Part shown: positions 29,260-38,976 of the stretch, piece after piece | Layout: every line of letters begins with the position of its first letter | How positions within the stretch are numbered: position 1 is the first letter of the stretch | Assembly (NCBI GenBank): GCA_017640665.1 | Contig: JAEPQE010000002.1 | Coordinates: 744,001-808,000 of the forward strand | DNA length: 64,000 nucleotides | Direction: 5' to 3' | Source of the DNA: Balneolaceae bacterium | GTDB taxonomy: Bacteria > Bacteroidota > Rhodothermia > Balneolales > Balneolaceae | Program-made: the position numbers and the translations under genes | Notes under the pieces: generated by a model | What the model saw: only the letters and a program-made list of their open reading frames with translations | What the model was told of the DNA's origin: nothing | Database searches by the model: none

Positions 29260-30729
29260 ATGAGTACAACCGCTACTATACCTACTTCAATTAAAAATTT
29301 CATAAATGGCAGTTTTGAGCAAAGTCATAACGAAACTTCAAATGTAATTAGTCCACTGGACGGATCTGTAATTTCTTCTGTTCCTATGTCTGGTTACAGT
29401 GATCTTGATTTAGCCGTAAACGCGGCTCAAAAAGCTTACCCTGCCTGGTCTTCTAAAACTTTAAAAGAAAGAGTGCAAATCTTTTTCAGATACCGACAGC
29501 TACTGGAAGCCAACATAGAAGAATTAACTAAGTTGGTAACTCTTGAAAACGGAAAGACCTATTCAGAAGCAAAAGCTGAAGTTGAAAAAAGTATCGAGTT
29601 GTGTGAATTCGCAGTTTCTATGCCTCAGATTTTAACTAATGAAGTTCAAGAGGTTAGCAGTGGGGTTGAATGTAGAATTGATAGGAAACCATTAGGAGTG
29701 GTAGCGTCAATATCGCCGTTCAACTTCCCGAATATGGTTCCTCACTGGACAGTTCCTAATGCAATTGTTTTAGGGAACTGCATGATCCTTAAGCCCTCAG
29801 AGATAGTTCCCCTGAGTGCTGTTCGAATGGCAGAGCTTTTAAAAGAAGCCGGTCTGCCTGATGGTGTTTTTAATATTGTACACGGAGGTAAAGAAATTGT
29901 AGAAGCTATATGCGATCATCTCGATATAAAAGCTGTTTCTTTCGTTGGATCAACTAAAGTGGCTAAGATTGTATATAAAAGAGCTACTTCTACTTTAAAA
30001 AGATGTGTTGCACTTGGCGGCGCTAAAAATCACTTGATTGTTCTTCCTGATGCAAATCCTGAAATGACTGCTAATAATGTTGTCGCTTCCATGTCTGGTT
30101 GTGCCGGGCAACGTTGTATGGCTGCCGCAGTTATGGTTGGAGTAGATAAAGTAGATCATATCGTTGAAAGAATGATTAAAGAAGCAAAAAAAATAATACC
30201 TGGCGACACTCTTGGATCTGTAATTTCAAAAGAAGCCAAAGAGCGCATTGAGAATTATATAACAGAAGCTGAAAAGGCAGGTGCTAAAGTCCTTGTCGAT
30301 GGTAGAAATGCCACTGTAAAAGGTAAAGATGAGGGATTCTATGTAGGAGCAACTATTGTGGATTACGTAACCCCAGATATGGATATTGCTAAAGAAGAAG
30401 TATTTGGACCTGTAATTTCAATTATAAGAGCTAAAGATTTAGACGAGGCTTTGACTATTGAAAATAACTCTGGCTATGGAAACGCAGCCGCAGTTTTTAC
30501 ACAAAATGGAGGCTTTGCCAGGAAGGTTATTGAACGAGCAAGTGCTGGCATGATTGGAGTAAATATTGGAGTTCCGGTACCTCGCGAACCTTTCCCTTTT
30601 GGTGGTTGGAATGATTCCAAGTTTGGAGTTTGTGATATAACCGGAAAAAGTTCTATAGAATTTTGGACTCAGAACAAAAAAACTTCTGTAAAATGGAACC
30701 CGGAAGCGCGTACAAACTGGATGAGTTAA
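29260..30729 (+). CDS. mmsA: CoA-acylating (methyl)malonate-semialdehyde dehydrogenase
   Basis: At 489 residues this is a full-length aldehyde dehydrogenase of the MmsA/IolA group: IKNFINGSFEQ start, ASISPFNFPNMVPHWTVPNA with the conserved asparagine, and GCAGQRCMAAAV with the catalytic cysteine at about residue 286. MmsA enzymes turn malonate or methylmalonate semialdehyde plus CoA and NAD+ into acetyl- or propionyl-CoA with CO2 release. In this operon the expected substrate is malonate semialdehyde from beta-alanine. It is the first gene of a run of seven and follows a long leader, so the operon promoter is probably upstream of it. Confidence 0.93.
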   Translation: MSTTATIPTSIKNFINGSFEQSHNETSNVISPLDGSVISSVPMSGYSDLDLAVNAAQKAYPAWSSKTLKERVQIFFRYRQLLEANIEELTKLVTLENGKTYSEAKAEVEKSIELCEFAVSMPQILTNEVQEVSSGVECRIDRKPLGVVASISPFNFPNMVPHWTVPNAIVLGNCMILKPSEIVPLSAVRMAELLKEAGLPDGVFNIVHGGKEIVEAICDHLDIKAVSFVGSTKVAKIVYKRATSTLKRCVALGGAKNHLIVLPDANPEMTANNVVASMSGCAGQRCMAAAVMVGVDKVDHIVERMIKEAKKIIPGDTLGSVISKEAKERIENYITEAEKAGAKVLVDGRNATVKGKDEGFYVGATIVDYVTPDMDIAKEEVFGPVISIIRAKDLDEALTIENNSGYGNAAAVFTQNGGFARKVIERASAGMIGVNIGVPVPREPFPFGGWNDSKFGVCDITGKSSIEFWTQNKKTSVKWNPEARTNWMS

Positions 30730-30761
30730 TATAATTTGAGATAGAATTGGTATTAAGAGAT

Positions 30762-32090
30762 ATGGATCAAATAGTTAAAGACAATTTAGATTACACCTTA
30801 TTCTCATGGGCGAAGCAAGGTGGGCTCAACCCGATCAATGCAAAACGAGCGAGCGGTGTTTATGTGTATGATACTGCTGATAAGAAATACCTGGATTTTT
30901 CCTCGCAGTTGATGAATGTGAATATTGGACATGGAAATCAACGTATTACTGATGCAGTTTCGAAACAGATGAACGAGTTGAGCTATGTTTATCCCGGTAT
31001 GGCGACAGAAATACGAGGTAAGCTTGGTAAGAAAATTGCAGAAATCACTCCCGGTAATCTAACCAAATCCTTCTTTACTCTTGGTGGAGCCGAAGCCGTA
31101 GAGAACGCAATCAAAGTGGCTCGCATGTTTACTGGTCGTCACAAAATTATATCTCATTACCGGTCATATCATGGAGCTACCTATGGGGCTATCTCTGCCG
31201 GAGGTGATCCAAGAAAATTCCCAATTGATAGTCAGGCAGTACCAAACTTTGTTCATGTTGAAAATCCATACTTCTATCGGTGTCCCTGGAATACCTCCTC
31301 AATTGAAGAATGTGGAGAAATGGCTGCTCGGAATATTGAAAATATTATTAAGTACGAAAACCCTGACAGCATAGCTGCTATTTTGATAGAAGGAGAATCA
31401 GGTTCATCTGGTTGTATCAAATATCCTCCCAATTATTGGAAAAGACTTCGGGAAATTTCCGATTCGTACGGGATTCTTCTTATTGATGATGAAACCATGA
31501 GCGGCTTTGGAAGAACCGGGAAAATGTTTGGCATCGATCATTCCGGAGTAACTCCGGATTTAATGTGTATGGCCAAAGGACTTACCTCGGGTTATCTACC
31601 TCTTGGTGCTGTTGTTATAACAGATACCATTGCTAAGCATTTTGATGATAATCCTTTGGTAATCGGTCTTACTTATTCTGCTCATGCCGTTTCATGTGCT
31701 GCTGCTGTTGAGAATATCCAAATTCTTGAAGATGAGAATATGGTAGATAATGCATCAAAGATGGGATCTTACATAGAAAACGAAGTAGAAAAGCTTAAAG
31801 GAAAACACCCTTCCATTGGGGATTTCAGAAATACAGGTTTACTTGGTTGTATCGAACTGGTAAAGAACAGAGATACGAAAGAACCGGTAACTCCCTGGAA
31901 TGCTAAACCGCACGAAATGGAGGCTACCTTACGGATGGCTGCCAAAATTCGGGAATTGGGGATGTTCACCTTTGTTCGCTGGAACTGGATTTTTATAGCA
32001 CCACCGCTTTGTGTTACGACCGATCAAATTGATGAAGGGCTCAAAATCATATCCAAAACAATCTCTATTGCAGACGAATATTATCGATGA
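30762..32090 (+). CDS. Class III aminotransferase, probable beta-alanine aminotransferase
   Basis: The protein (442 residues from ATG 30762, preceded by AAGAGA) is a class III PLP-dependent transaminase: FFTLGGAEAVENAIKVAR, YHGATYGAIS, LIDDETMSGFGRTGKMF, and the PLP lysine in MCMAKGLTSGYLPLGAVV. Class III enzymes include omega-amino acid:pyruvate and beta-alanine transaminases. Between a malonate-semialdehyde dehydrogenase and pyrimidine genes, conversion of beta-alanine to malonate semialdehyde is the natural reading. A TTG at 30747 would add five residues and is less likely. The stop overlaps the next start as ATGA. Confidence 0.9.
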   Translation: MDQIVKDNLDYTLFSWAKQGGLNPINAKRASGVYVYDTADKKYLDFSSQLMNVNIGHGNQRITDAVSKQMNELSYVYPGMATEIRGKLGKKIAEITPGNLTKSFFTLGGAEAVENAIKVARMFTGRHKIISHYRSYHGATYGAISAGGDPRKFPIDSQAVPNFVHVENPYFYRCPWNTSSIEECGEMAARNIENIIKYENPDSIAAILIEGESGSSGCIKYPPNYWKRLREISDSYGILLIDDETMSGFGRTGKMFGIDHSGVTPDLMCMAKGLTSGYLPLGAVVITDTIAKHFDDNPLVIGLTYSAHAVSCAAAVENIQILEDENMVDNASKMGSYIENEVEKLKGKHPSIGDFRNTGLLGCIELVKNRDTKEPVTPWNAKPHEMEATLRMAAKIRELGMFTFVRWNWIFIAPPLCVTTDQIDEGLKIISKTISIADEYYR

Positions 32091-33859
32091 GTGATTTACT
32101 AAAAACCGAAATTATAACACTAAAGGAAGACGTTACTTCCTCAACATTATACAGTGATGAATTAGCTCCTATTTCAGAATCAGGAAGAACCTGGAATACT
32201 TTGCATTTAGCTTCTATTTGGGTGGGAATGGCTGTTTGTATACCTACTTACCTGATGGCTTCGTATATGATCCGTGCTGGTTTGAGTTGGTTTGAAGCTT
32301 TAATCATCATCAGTCTTGCCAATTTGATTATTACTGTCCCAATGATTCTGAATGGTCACGCCGGGGTAAAATATGGAATTCCTTTCCCTGTTCTTGGCCG
32401 GGCATCATTTGGTACAAAAGGCATCCATCTCGCTTCAATTTTAAGAGCCGTTGTTGCCTGCGGTTGGTTTGGGGTTCAAACCTGGATTGGTGGTCTCGCA
32501 ATTTATGCCATTTTTATTGCTCTTACCGGTGGCGATTCCGCTTCAGGTTTTTCTATTGGTAAATTCCTGTCTTTCATCGTTTTTTGGTTTATCAATATTT
32601 ACTTCGTTTGGAAAGGAACAGAAAGCATTAAATGGTTAGAGGAATTTTCTGCGCCCATTCTTTTATTAATTGGGGTTTTTCTCATTGGCTGGGGAGTTAC
32701 AAAAGCTGATGGTTTTGTAATTGTTTTAGAACAAAGCAAGCAACTTCAACATTCTACCGCTCAACTTGAAGAACGAGCCGGACAACTTTACTTGACCATT
32801 GATCCACTTACCGACAAAACAGGATCCACTTTCAAAGCAGATGAATTCCAATTAATCATCAGATCGGACAATGAGGAGTTAGATCAGAACTGGTTACCCA
32901 TCGCTACAAACCTTAATACGAATATTTCTGACCTCGTATCCGTCCGGGAGGTTCAAAGTGGTGAAAAAACCTTAAGTGTTACTTTTCGCAAGCATAATGG
33001 AGAATCGCCCGTACTTTCGAGTGCTGTTGAGTTAACCCTTGCCGAAGCTGGTGACACCCCAATTGTTCAAAAGATTTGGGTCTATATTTTATGGCTTACT
33101 GCAATGGTTGGGTTTTGGGCAACGATGTCACTGAGTATTGCAGACATCACCCGTTTTGCTAAAACTCAGACTTCACAAGTAGCCGGACAATTTATCGGTT
33201 TACCGGGAACCATGATTTTGTATTCTTTTGTAGGGATTTTTGTCACTTGCGCTGCGATCATCAACTTTGATTCTATTCTTATCGGAGAAGACGCTCCGTG
33301 GGATCCCGTTACCCTCCTCTCGATGTTTGAGTCACCTTCCGTTGTGATTGTTTCTCAGATTTTTATGCTTATTGCTACGTTAAGTACAAATATTGCTGCA
33401 AATGTTATTGCCCCTGCAAATGCTTTTTCGAATCTGTTCCCCAAGAAAATCAGCTTCCGTGCCGGTGGTGTAATTACAGGAATTATTGGAATTGTAATTT
33501 GCCCATGGTTATGGCTGGATGATATAAGCAGCCTTTTGATTTTCATAAGTGGACTACTAGGCCCTGTTTTGGGAATAATGCTTGCAGATTATTTCGTAGT
33601 TCGAAAAAAGCATATTTACCTGGCTGAATTATATAAAGATAAAGGTCTTTATTCTTACAAAGGCAGTGGGTTCAATCCTTCGGCTATGATTGCTTTCTCG
33701 GCTGGCACCGGACTTGCCTTAATTGGGTATTGGGTCGAAGCCCTCAACTTTTTCTATTCTCTTTCCTGGTTTACCGGCTTTTTCCTGGCATTTGGACTCT
33801 ACTATTTCCTAATGAAAGGAAAAACCATTGACCCCGAACCTATTGTTGCTAATGTTTAA
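32087..33859 (+). CDS. NCS1-family nucleobase:cation symporter with an inserted domain
   Basis: The 590-residue transporter has clear NCS1 segments: GRTWNTLHLASIWVGMAVC, WFGVQTWIGGLAIY, and FWATMSLSIADITRFAKTQ, expected to import uracil, thymine or a related compound with a cation. About residues 216-325 (32732-33062) form a soluble, beta-rich stretch (for example GQLYLTIDPL, FQLIIRSDN, TLSVTFRKH) between membrane helices 5 and 6 where relatives such as Mhp1 or PucI have a short loop. By helix count this loop faces the periplasm. Position in the operon supports pyrimidine uptake. Whether the extra domain captures substrate or has another role is not known. Confidence 0.92.
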   Translation: MSDLLKTEIITLKEDVTSSTLYSDELAPISESGRTWNTLHLASIWVGMAVCIPTYLMASYMIRAGLSWFEALIIISLANLIITVPMILNGHAGVKYGIPFPVLGRASFGTKGIHLASILRAVVACGWFGVQTWIGGLAIYAIFIALTGGDSASGFSIGKFLSFIVFWFINIYFVWKGTESIKWLEEFSAPILLLIGVFLIGWGVTKADGFVIVLEQSKQLQHSTAQLEERAGQLYLTIDPLTDKTGSTFKADEFQLIIRSDNEELDQNWLPIATNLNTNISDLVSVREVQSGEKTLSVTFRKHNGESPVLSSAVELTLAEAGDTPIVQKIWVYILWLTAMVGFWATMSLSIADITRFAKTQTSQVAGQFIGLPGTMILYSFVGIFVTCAAIINFDSILIGEDAPWDPVTLLSMFESPSVVIVSQIFMLIATLSTNIAANVIAPANAFSNLFPKKISFRAGGVITGIIGIVICPWLWLDDISSLLIFISGLLGPVLGIMLADYFVVRKKHIYLAELYKDKGLYSYKGSGFNPSAMIAFSAGTGLALIGYWVEALNFFYSLSWFTGFFLAFGLYYFLMKGKTIDPEPIVANV

Positions 33860-33870
33860 TTCTGTGTGAT

Positions 33871-35253
33871 ATGTCAGTACTAATTAAAAATGGACGTCTT
33901 GTTAATGCTTCTGAAGATTTCGTTGCCGACCTCTTTGTAGAAAATGAAACCATTTCTGCCATCGGTAAAAATCTTGATTATACTGCTGATAAGATAATCG
34001 ATGCATCTGGAAAGTTGGTTTTTCCTGGCGGAATTGATCCCCATGTTCATCTTGATATGCCTTTTATGGGAACTTTTTCAAGCGACGATTACGAAACAGG
34101 AACCCGGGCCGCTTTGTTTGGGGGAACCACTACAGTTATCGATTTCATTCTTCAAACACAGGGAGATACTTTACGAAATGCACTAACTACCTGGCAAGAA
34201 AAATCAAAAGGAAAAGCAATTGGCGATTACTCCTACCATATGGCTGTTACCGACTTTAACGATGACGTAGCCAAAGAAGTGGTAGAAATGATTGAAGAAG
34301 AAGGGATCACTTCTTTTAAAACATTTATGGCATATAAAGGCGCGCTAATGATTGACGATGGTCAAATGGTTCAACTTATGAAAGTAGTTGAAAAACACGG
34401 CGGATTAGTTACAGTTCATGCTACAAATGGAGATATGATTGATTCACTTATTGCAAAACACCGTGCTGAAGGAAAACTATCCCCCTTATATCACTACTTA
34501 TCGCAACCTGAAGTAACCGAAGCTGAAGCTTCTGCAAGATTCATTGATATGCTCGAGTACACGGGTTGTACTGGTTACATTGTTCACATGACATGTGAAG
34601 GAGCTCTTAATGCGGTTCGCAGGGCAACCTTAAGAAACCAACATCTTTTTGTAGAAACCTGTCCTCAATATTTACTGGTTGATGCTTCTGTTTATGATAA
34701 TGGATTTGAAAGTGCAAAATGGGTCATGAGTCCGCCAATCCGTGAAAAGAAAGATCAGGAAGCGCTCTGGTCCGGGTTAAATCAGGGATTGGTAAATGTC
34801 ATCGGAACAGATCATTGTCCTTTTAATTGGGATCAAAAACTTATGGGAAAAGATGATTTCTCAAAAATCCCGAATGGGCACCCCGCTATTGAACATCGTA
34901 TGGAGCTAATTTTTTCGGAAGGAGTACACAAAGGAAAGATCTCGCTCAACAAATTTGTAGAAGTTACCGCGACCAACCCCGCAAAGATCTTTGGAATGCA
35001 CCCTCGCAAAGGCTCAATCTCAGTAGGCGCTGATGCTGATATCGTAGTCTTCAATCCGAATACAAAACACACACTTTCAGTAAAATCACATCACATGAAT
35101 GTAGACTATTCAAGTTATGAAGGCTGGGAAGTAACCGGGAAAACCGAGACCGTATTAAGAAGAGGTAAAATTGCTATCGAAGATGGTGAATGCCACCTTA
35201 AACCAGGAAGTGGAAAGTTTATCGCACGGGGAAAAACAACCAAAATCCTCTAA
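33871..35253 (+). CDS. hydA: Dihydropyrimidinase
   Basis: The 460-residue enzyme is a cyclic amidohydrolase: FPGGIDPHVHLDMPF gives the first metal-binding HxH, TSFKTFMAYKGALMIDD the lysine expected to be carbamylated (about residue 151), VTVHATNGD and IVHMTCEGA the next histidines, and GTDHCPFN the final aspartate. It hydrolyses dihydrouracil or dihydrothymine to N-carbamoyl-beta-alanine or its methyl analogue; D-hydantoinases are close relatives, but the neighbours favour dihydropyrimidinase. It starts 11 nt after the transporter stop. Confidence 0.95.
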   Translation: MSVLIKNGRLVNASEDFVADLFVENETISAIGKNLDYTADKIIDASGKLVFPGGIDPHVHLDMPFMGTFSSDDYETGTRAALFGGTTTVIDFILQTQGDTLRNALTTWQEKSKGKAIGDYSYHMAVTDFNDDVAKEVVEMIEEEGITSFKTFMAYKGALMIDDGQMVQLMKVVEKHGGLVTVHATNGDMIDSLIAKHRAEGKLSPLYHYLSQPEVTEAEASARFIDMLEYTGCTGYIVHMTCEGALNAVRRATLRNQHLFVETCPQYLLVDASVYDNGFESAKWVMSPPIREKKDQEALWSGLNQGLVNVIGTDHCPFNWDQKLMGKDDFSKIPNGHPAIEHRMELIFSEGVHKGKISLNKFVEVTATNPAKIFGMHPRKGSISVGADADIVVFNPNTKHTLSVKSHHMNVDYSSYEGWEVTGKTETVLRRGKIAIEDGECHLKPGSGKFIARGKTTKIL

Positions 35254-35283
35254 AGAGAATCAGAACAAAAAAAGGAAAAGAAT

Positions 35284-36150
35284 ATGCCACGAATAATTAA
35301 ATCCGGATTAATTCAAGTTAGCCTTCCAATGACTGAAGGTGAAGGCTCCATACAGGAAATTATGAAAGCAATGGAGGAAAAACACATCCCTTATATTGAA
35401 GAAGCAGGTAGAAAAGGTGTCCAGATTCTTTGCATGCAAGAGATTTTCAATACGCCTTATTTCTGTCCGGGTCAGGATAAAGACTGGTATGCTTCTGCTG
35501 AAACGGTTCCCGGACCAACTATTGAACGAATGCAGGAATATGCAAAGAAATATGAGATGGTAATGATTGTTCCTGTCTATGAAAAAGAACAAGCTGGTGT
35601 ATTTTACAATACCGCCGCAGTTATCGATGCTGATGGAAGCTATCTGGGTAAATACCGAAAAAATCACATTCCTCATACTACCGGTTTTTGGGAAAAATTC
35701 TTCTTCAAGCCAGGAAACCTTGGTTATCCGGTTTTTCAAACCAAATATGCAAAAGTAGGAGTCTATATTTGTTATGATCGCCATTTCCCCGATGGTGCTC
35801 GCGTACTTGGTTTAAATGGAGCTGAAATCGTTTACAATCCTTCGGCTACAGTAGCCGGACTATCTCAGTATTTATGGAAATTGGAGCAACCGGCTCATGC
35901 TGCTGCGAATGGATATTTTATGGGCTGTATTAACCGGGTTGGTGAAGAAAAACCTTGGAATCTTGGCCGTTTTTACGGAACCTCATACCATGTTGATCCA
36001 CGAGGTCAGATTATTGATGAAGCTTCAGAATATGATGATGAACTTCTCATCTCTGAGTTTGATTTAGATATGATTGATGAAGTTCGTTCAACTTGGCAGT
36101 TTTTCAGAGACCGACGCCCTGAAACCTATGGAAAACTAACCGAACTTTAA
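35284..36150 (+). CDS. Beta-ureidopropionase (nitrilase superfamily)
   Basis: The 288-residue protein has the nitrilase catalytic triad in context: glutamate in LCMQEIFNTPYF (about residue 49), lysine in YRKNHIPHTTGFWEKFFF, and cysteine in GVYICYDRHFPDGAR (about 162). The long tail VDPRGQIIDEAS and RSTWQFFRDRRPETYGKL match N-carbamoyl-beta-alanine amidohydrolases. It converts carbamoyl-beta-alanine to beta-alanine, CO2 and ammonia, the third step of the pathway, in the cytoplasm. AAGGAAAAG precedes the start. Confidence 0.94.
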   Translation: MPRIIKSGLIQVSLPMTEGEGSIQEIMKAMEEKHIPYIEEAGRKGVQILCMQEIFNTPYFCPGQDKDWYASAETVPGPTIERMQEYAKKYEMVMIVPVYEKEQAGVFYNTAAVIDADGSYLGKYRKNHIPHTTGFWEKFFFKPGNLGYPVFQTKYAKVGVYICYDRHFPDGARVLGLNGAEIVYNPSATVAGLSQYLWKLEQPAHAAANGYFMGCINRVGEEKPWNLGRFYGTSYHVDPRGQIIDEASEYDDELLISEFDLDMIDEVRSTWQFFRDRRPETYGKLTEL

Positions 36151-36174
36151 CCATTAGCCCACTGGTGTTCAATT

Positions 36175-37509
36175 ATGGCCGATTATAAACGACCTGCAAG
36201 TGAAGAAGATTTCCATCAGAATTTTGCTCAGAAAAAGCCTTTAATGAATGATACGGAAGCTTACTTAGAAAGCTCCCGGTGTCTGTTTTGTTTTGATGCT
36301 CCTTGTGTAACTGCTTGTCCAACTGGCATTGACATTCCTCTATTCATAAAGCAGATTAGTTCAGGAAATACAGAGGGAGCAGCAAAAACCATTTTCGATC
36401 AGAACTGGTTTGGAAATGCCTGCGGAAAAGTGTGTCCTACTAAAGTGCTGTGCGAAGGCGCTTGTGTTTATAATCATCAGGATGTTAAGCCTATTGATAT
36501 TGGACGACTCCAAACCTATGCTACAGATAGTGTGATTAGTTCAGGGAAAACACTTTTCAAACCAGGAGCTTCGAATGGTAGAAAAGTAGCCATTATTGGT
36601 GCTGGTCCGGCAGGAATTTCCTGTGCTTGTGAGCTCAGAACATTAGGCTATGAAGTAGATATATTTGAATCTAAAGAAAAACCCTCCGGTTTAACGTTAT
36701 ATGGTACTGCACCTTATAAAATTACCAATGAGGAAGTACTAGCCGAAATTGAGTACTTAGAAAACAGCCTTGGTTTTAATATCCATTATAATTCTACGAT
36801 CTCAACAAAAGAACAAATTGAGGAACTCCAATCTAATTATGACGCCATCTTTTTAGGCGTTGGGTTAGGACCAACAGCGAAGCTAGATATTCCGGGAATC
36901 GATCTTAAAAATGTTGAAGGTGCCGTTGAATTCGTGGAAGAGCTTCGGATGAAGCAACACGAAGTTACTGTTCCCGACCGGGTGATTGTACTTGGCGGAG
37001 GAAATACCGCAATGGATGCTGCTTCGGAAACTTCAAGAATGGGTGCTGAGTCAGTGATTCTTGCCTACCGTCGCTCTAAAGAACAAATGGGTGGATATTC
37101 TTTTGAATATGATCTTGCTGTAAGCGCCGGAGCAAAGGGGCTCTTTAATGTTCAGCCAGTTCGTATTGTTGGAACTGACAAAGTGGAAGGTGTTGAATTT
37201 ATCCGAACCGAACAGAAAAATGGTAAACTTGAATATGTTTCCGGTAGCGAATTTATCCTTGAATGTGAATTGGTGATAAAAGCAACAGGGCAAGCGAAAA
37301 TGGCTCCTTTCTTTGACTTAATTGATGGTCTTGAACTTGATTCGGGCAATCGTGTTATTGTTGATTCAGAAAGCTTCCAGACCACAAATCCATTCTTTTT
37401 TGCTGGTGGAGATTCTGTAAATGGAGGTGCCGAAGTTGTAAATGGTGCCCATGATGGTAAAGCCGCAGCTCATGGTATTGAAGCATGGCTAAACTCGCAA
37501 AATTCATAA
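36175..37509 (+). CDS. preT: NAD(P)-dependent dihydropyrimidine dehydrogenase subunit PreT
   Basis: The 444-residue protein combines an N-terminal ferredoxin-like domain (CLFCFDAPCVTACPTGIDIP and GNACGKVCPTKVLCEGAC) with a GltD-like FAD module (VAIIGAGPAGISCACEL) and an NAD(P) Rossmann fold (VIVLGGGNTAMDAA). PreT takes electrons from NAD(P)H and passes them to PreA, so uracil or thymine is reduced. It matches the N-terminal half of the single-chain eukaryotic enzyme. preA follows after 17 nt. Confidence 0.95.
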   Translation: MADYKRPASEEDFHQNFAQKKPLMNDTEAYLESSRCLFCFDAPCVTACPTGIDIPLFIKQISSGNTEGAAKTIFDQNWFGNACGKVCPTKVLCEGACVYNHQDVKPIDIGRLQTYATDSVISSGKTLFKPGASNGRKVAIIGAGPAGISCACELRTLGYEVDIFESKEKPSGLTLYGTAPYKITNEEVLAEIEYLENSLGFNIHYNSTISTKEQIEELQSNYDAIFLGVGLGPTAKLDIPGIDLKNVEGAVEFVEELRMKQHEVTVPDRVIVLGGGNTAMDAASETSRMGAESVILAYRRSKEQMGGYSFEYDLAVSAGAKGLFNVQPVRIVGTDKVEGVEFIRTEQKNGKLEYVSGSEFILECELVIKATGQAKMAPFFDLIDGLELDSGNRVIVDSESFQTTNPFFFAGGDSVNGGAEVVNGAHDGKAAAHGIEAWLNSQNS

Positions 37510-37526
37510 TCTAATTTTTACATCTC

Positions 37527-38864
37527 ATGGCTGATCTATCAATCAATTTTGCAGGAATAAAAGCTCCGAATCCTTTTTGGCTGGCTTCAGCTCCACCTAC
37601 AAATTCAGGGTATCAAATTATGAAAGCGTTTGAAGCGGGCTGGGGTGGCGCTGTTTGGAAAACTCTCGGCGTTCCCGTTGTGAATGTATCGAGTAGATAT
37701 GGTTCCACAGATTATCGTGGTTCCCGTATGGTTGGCTTCAATAATATTGAGTTGATTTCTGATCGTCCACTTGCTGATAATCTTAAAGAGATCGAAGAAG
37801 TAAAAAAGTACTTCCCAGATCATGCCGTAATTGCTTCCCTCATGGTTGAAAGTAAAGCGGAATGGCATCAAATCATCAAAGATTGCGAGAATGCCGGAGC
37901 CGATGGATTAGAGCTAAATTTTGGATGTCCGCATGGAATGTGTGAACGGGGAATGGGTTCTGCTGTTGGTCAGGAACCTGAGGTGTTAAAAACAATTGTA
38001 GAATGGGTAATGGAAGTTGCCACTGTTCCTGTTATCACAAAACTTTCTCCTAATATTTCCCACATCACCGACCCGGGACTTGCCTCAGTTCAGGGAGGGA
38101 CGGATGCCATTTCTTTAGTAAACACCTTTAAAAGTATCGTCGGAATAAACTTAGATAATTATGCTCCATATCCCGATGTAGGCGGAGCGGGAAGTAATGG
38201 CGGTTATTGTGGACCTGCTGTAAAACCCATTGCTTTGAATATGGTGCGTGAACTGGCCAGTCATCTCCAGATAAAAGGAACTCCTATTAGCGGAATTGGA
38301 GGAATCGAAACCTGGAGAGATGTTGTAGAATATCTTTTATTAGGAGCTTCTTCGGTACAGGTTTGTACTTCGGTTATGCATTATGGCTTTGGAATTGTCC
38401 GGGAAATTGAAGCCGGAGTACTTCAATTCATGGATGACAAAGGGTATGATACGATCTATGATTTTGTTGGAAAAGCTTTACCCAATGTGAAAGAATGGAA
38501 AGACTTAAATTTAAATCACAAAGTCGTTGCCACTATTGACGAAGAAAAGTGTATTGGTTGTGAACTTTGCTATATAGCCTGTGAAGATGGAGCCCATCAA
38601 GCTATTGGTCTCTCCGGTGACCCCGGAAATCGCACCCCATATATAATTGATGATAATTGTGTAGGATGTAATCTTTGCTCGCTTGTTTGCCCCGTTCAGG
38701 ATTGCATAACCATGGATCGAAGAGACGATGGGAAAGCAGAAATCACCTGGGCAGAGCGTATGGCTAACAACGATGTTCCTACAACCTTTAATGACTCTCG
38801 TGCAGGCGGGTTGGGACATTACGTTCCTGAGCCTAGTCTCGCATTAAAAAAGAATCAAAAGTAA
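37527..38864 (+). CDS. preA: Dihydropyrimidine dehydrogenase subunit PreA
   Basis: The 445-residue protein has an FMN barrel (INFAGIKAPNPFWLASAPPT, ELNFGCPHGMCERGMG, which holds a cysteine of the active-site loop) and two C-terminal 4Fe-4S motifs, CIGCELCYIACEDGAH and CVGCNLCSLVCPVQDC. It reduces the 5,6 double bond of uracil or thymine using electrons from PreT. It completes the set of reductive pyrimidine catabolism genes and is the last gene of the run; a convergent gene follows. No transcriptional regulator is encoded in the operon. Confidence 0.96.
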   Translation: MADLSINFAGIKAPNPFWLASAPPTNSGYQIMKAFEAGWGGAVWKTLGVPVVNVSSRYGSTDYRGSRMVGFNNIELISDRPLADNLKEIEEVKKYFPDHAVIASLMVESKAEWHQIIKDCENAGADGLELNFGCPHGMCERGMGSAVGQEPEVLKTIVEWVMEVATVPVITKLSPNISHITDPGLASVQGGTDAISLVNTFKSIVGINLDNYAPYPDVGGAGSNGGYCGPAVKPIALNMVRELASHLQIKGTPISGIGGIETWRDVVEYLLLGASSVQVCTSVMHYGFGIVREIEAGVLQFMDDKGYDTIYDFVGKALPNVKEWKDLNLNHKVVATIDEEKCIGCELCYIACEDGAHQAIGLSGDPGNRTPYIIDDNCVGCNLCSLVCPVQDCITMDRRDDGKAEITWAERMANNDVPTTFNDSRAGGLGHYVPEPSLALKKNQK

Positions 38865-38924
38865 ACTAAAATACAGTTTGACTATTTATCCTTCTGTGGT
38901 TTTTAATCTTTCTTCAGTGTAGAA

Positions 38925-38959
38925 ATAAAAGACCTTACTCAACCGAATGAACGAAGGGT
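38925..38959 (-). terminator. Hairpin terminator of shared-motif family, copy 1
   Basis: On the reverse strand ACC(C)TTCGTTCA and TTGAGTAAGGT form an imperfect stem, followed by a U-rich run (CTTTTATTTCT). It lies 18 nt after the stop of the DUF5777 gene. The 18-nt core TTCGTTCATTCGGTTGAG is shared with copies at 42711 and 50821. Confidence 0.6.
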
Positions 38960-38976
38960 AATAAATACACTCTCTC

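Noticed and set aside
35308-35784. Long reverse-strand open frame inside the beta-ureidopropionase gene
   Set aside because: Antisense shadow of a conserved gene with no domain or start signal.
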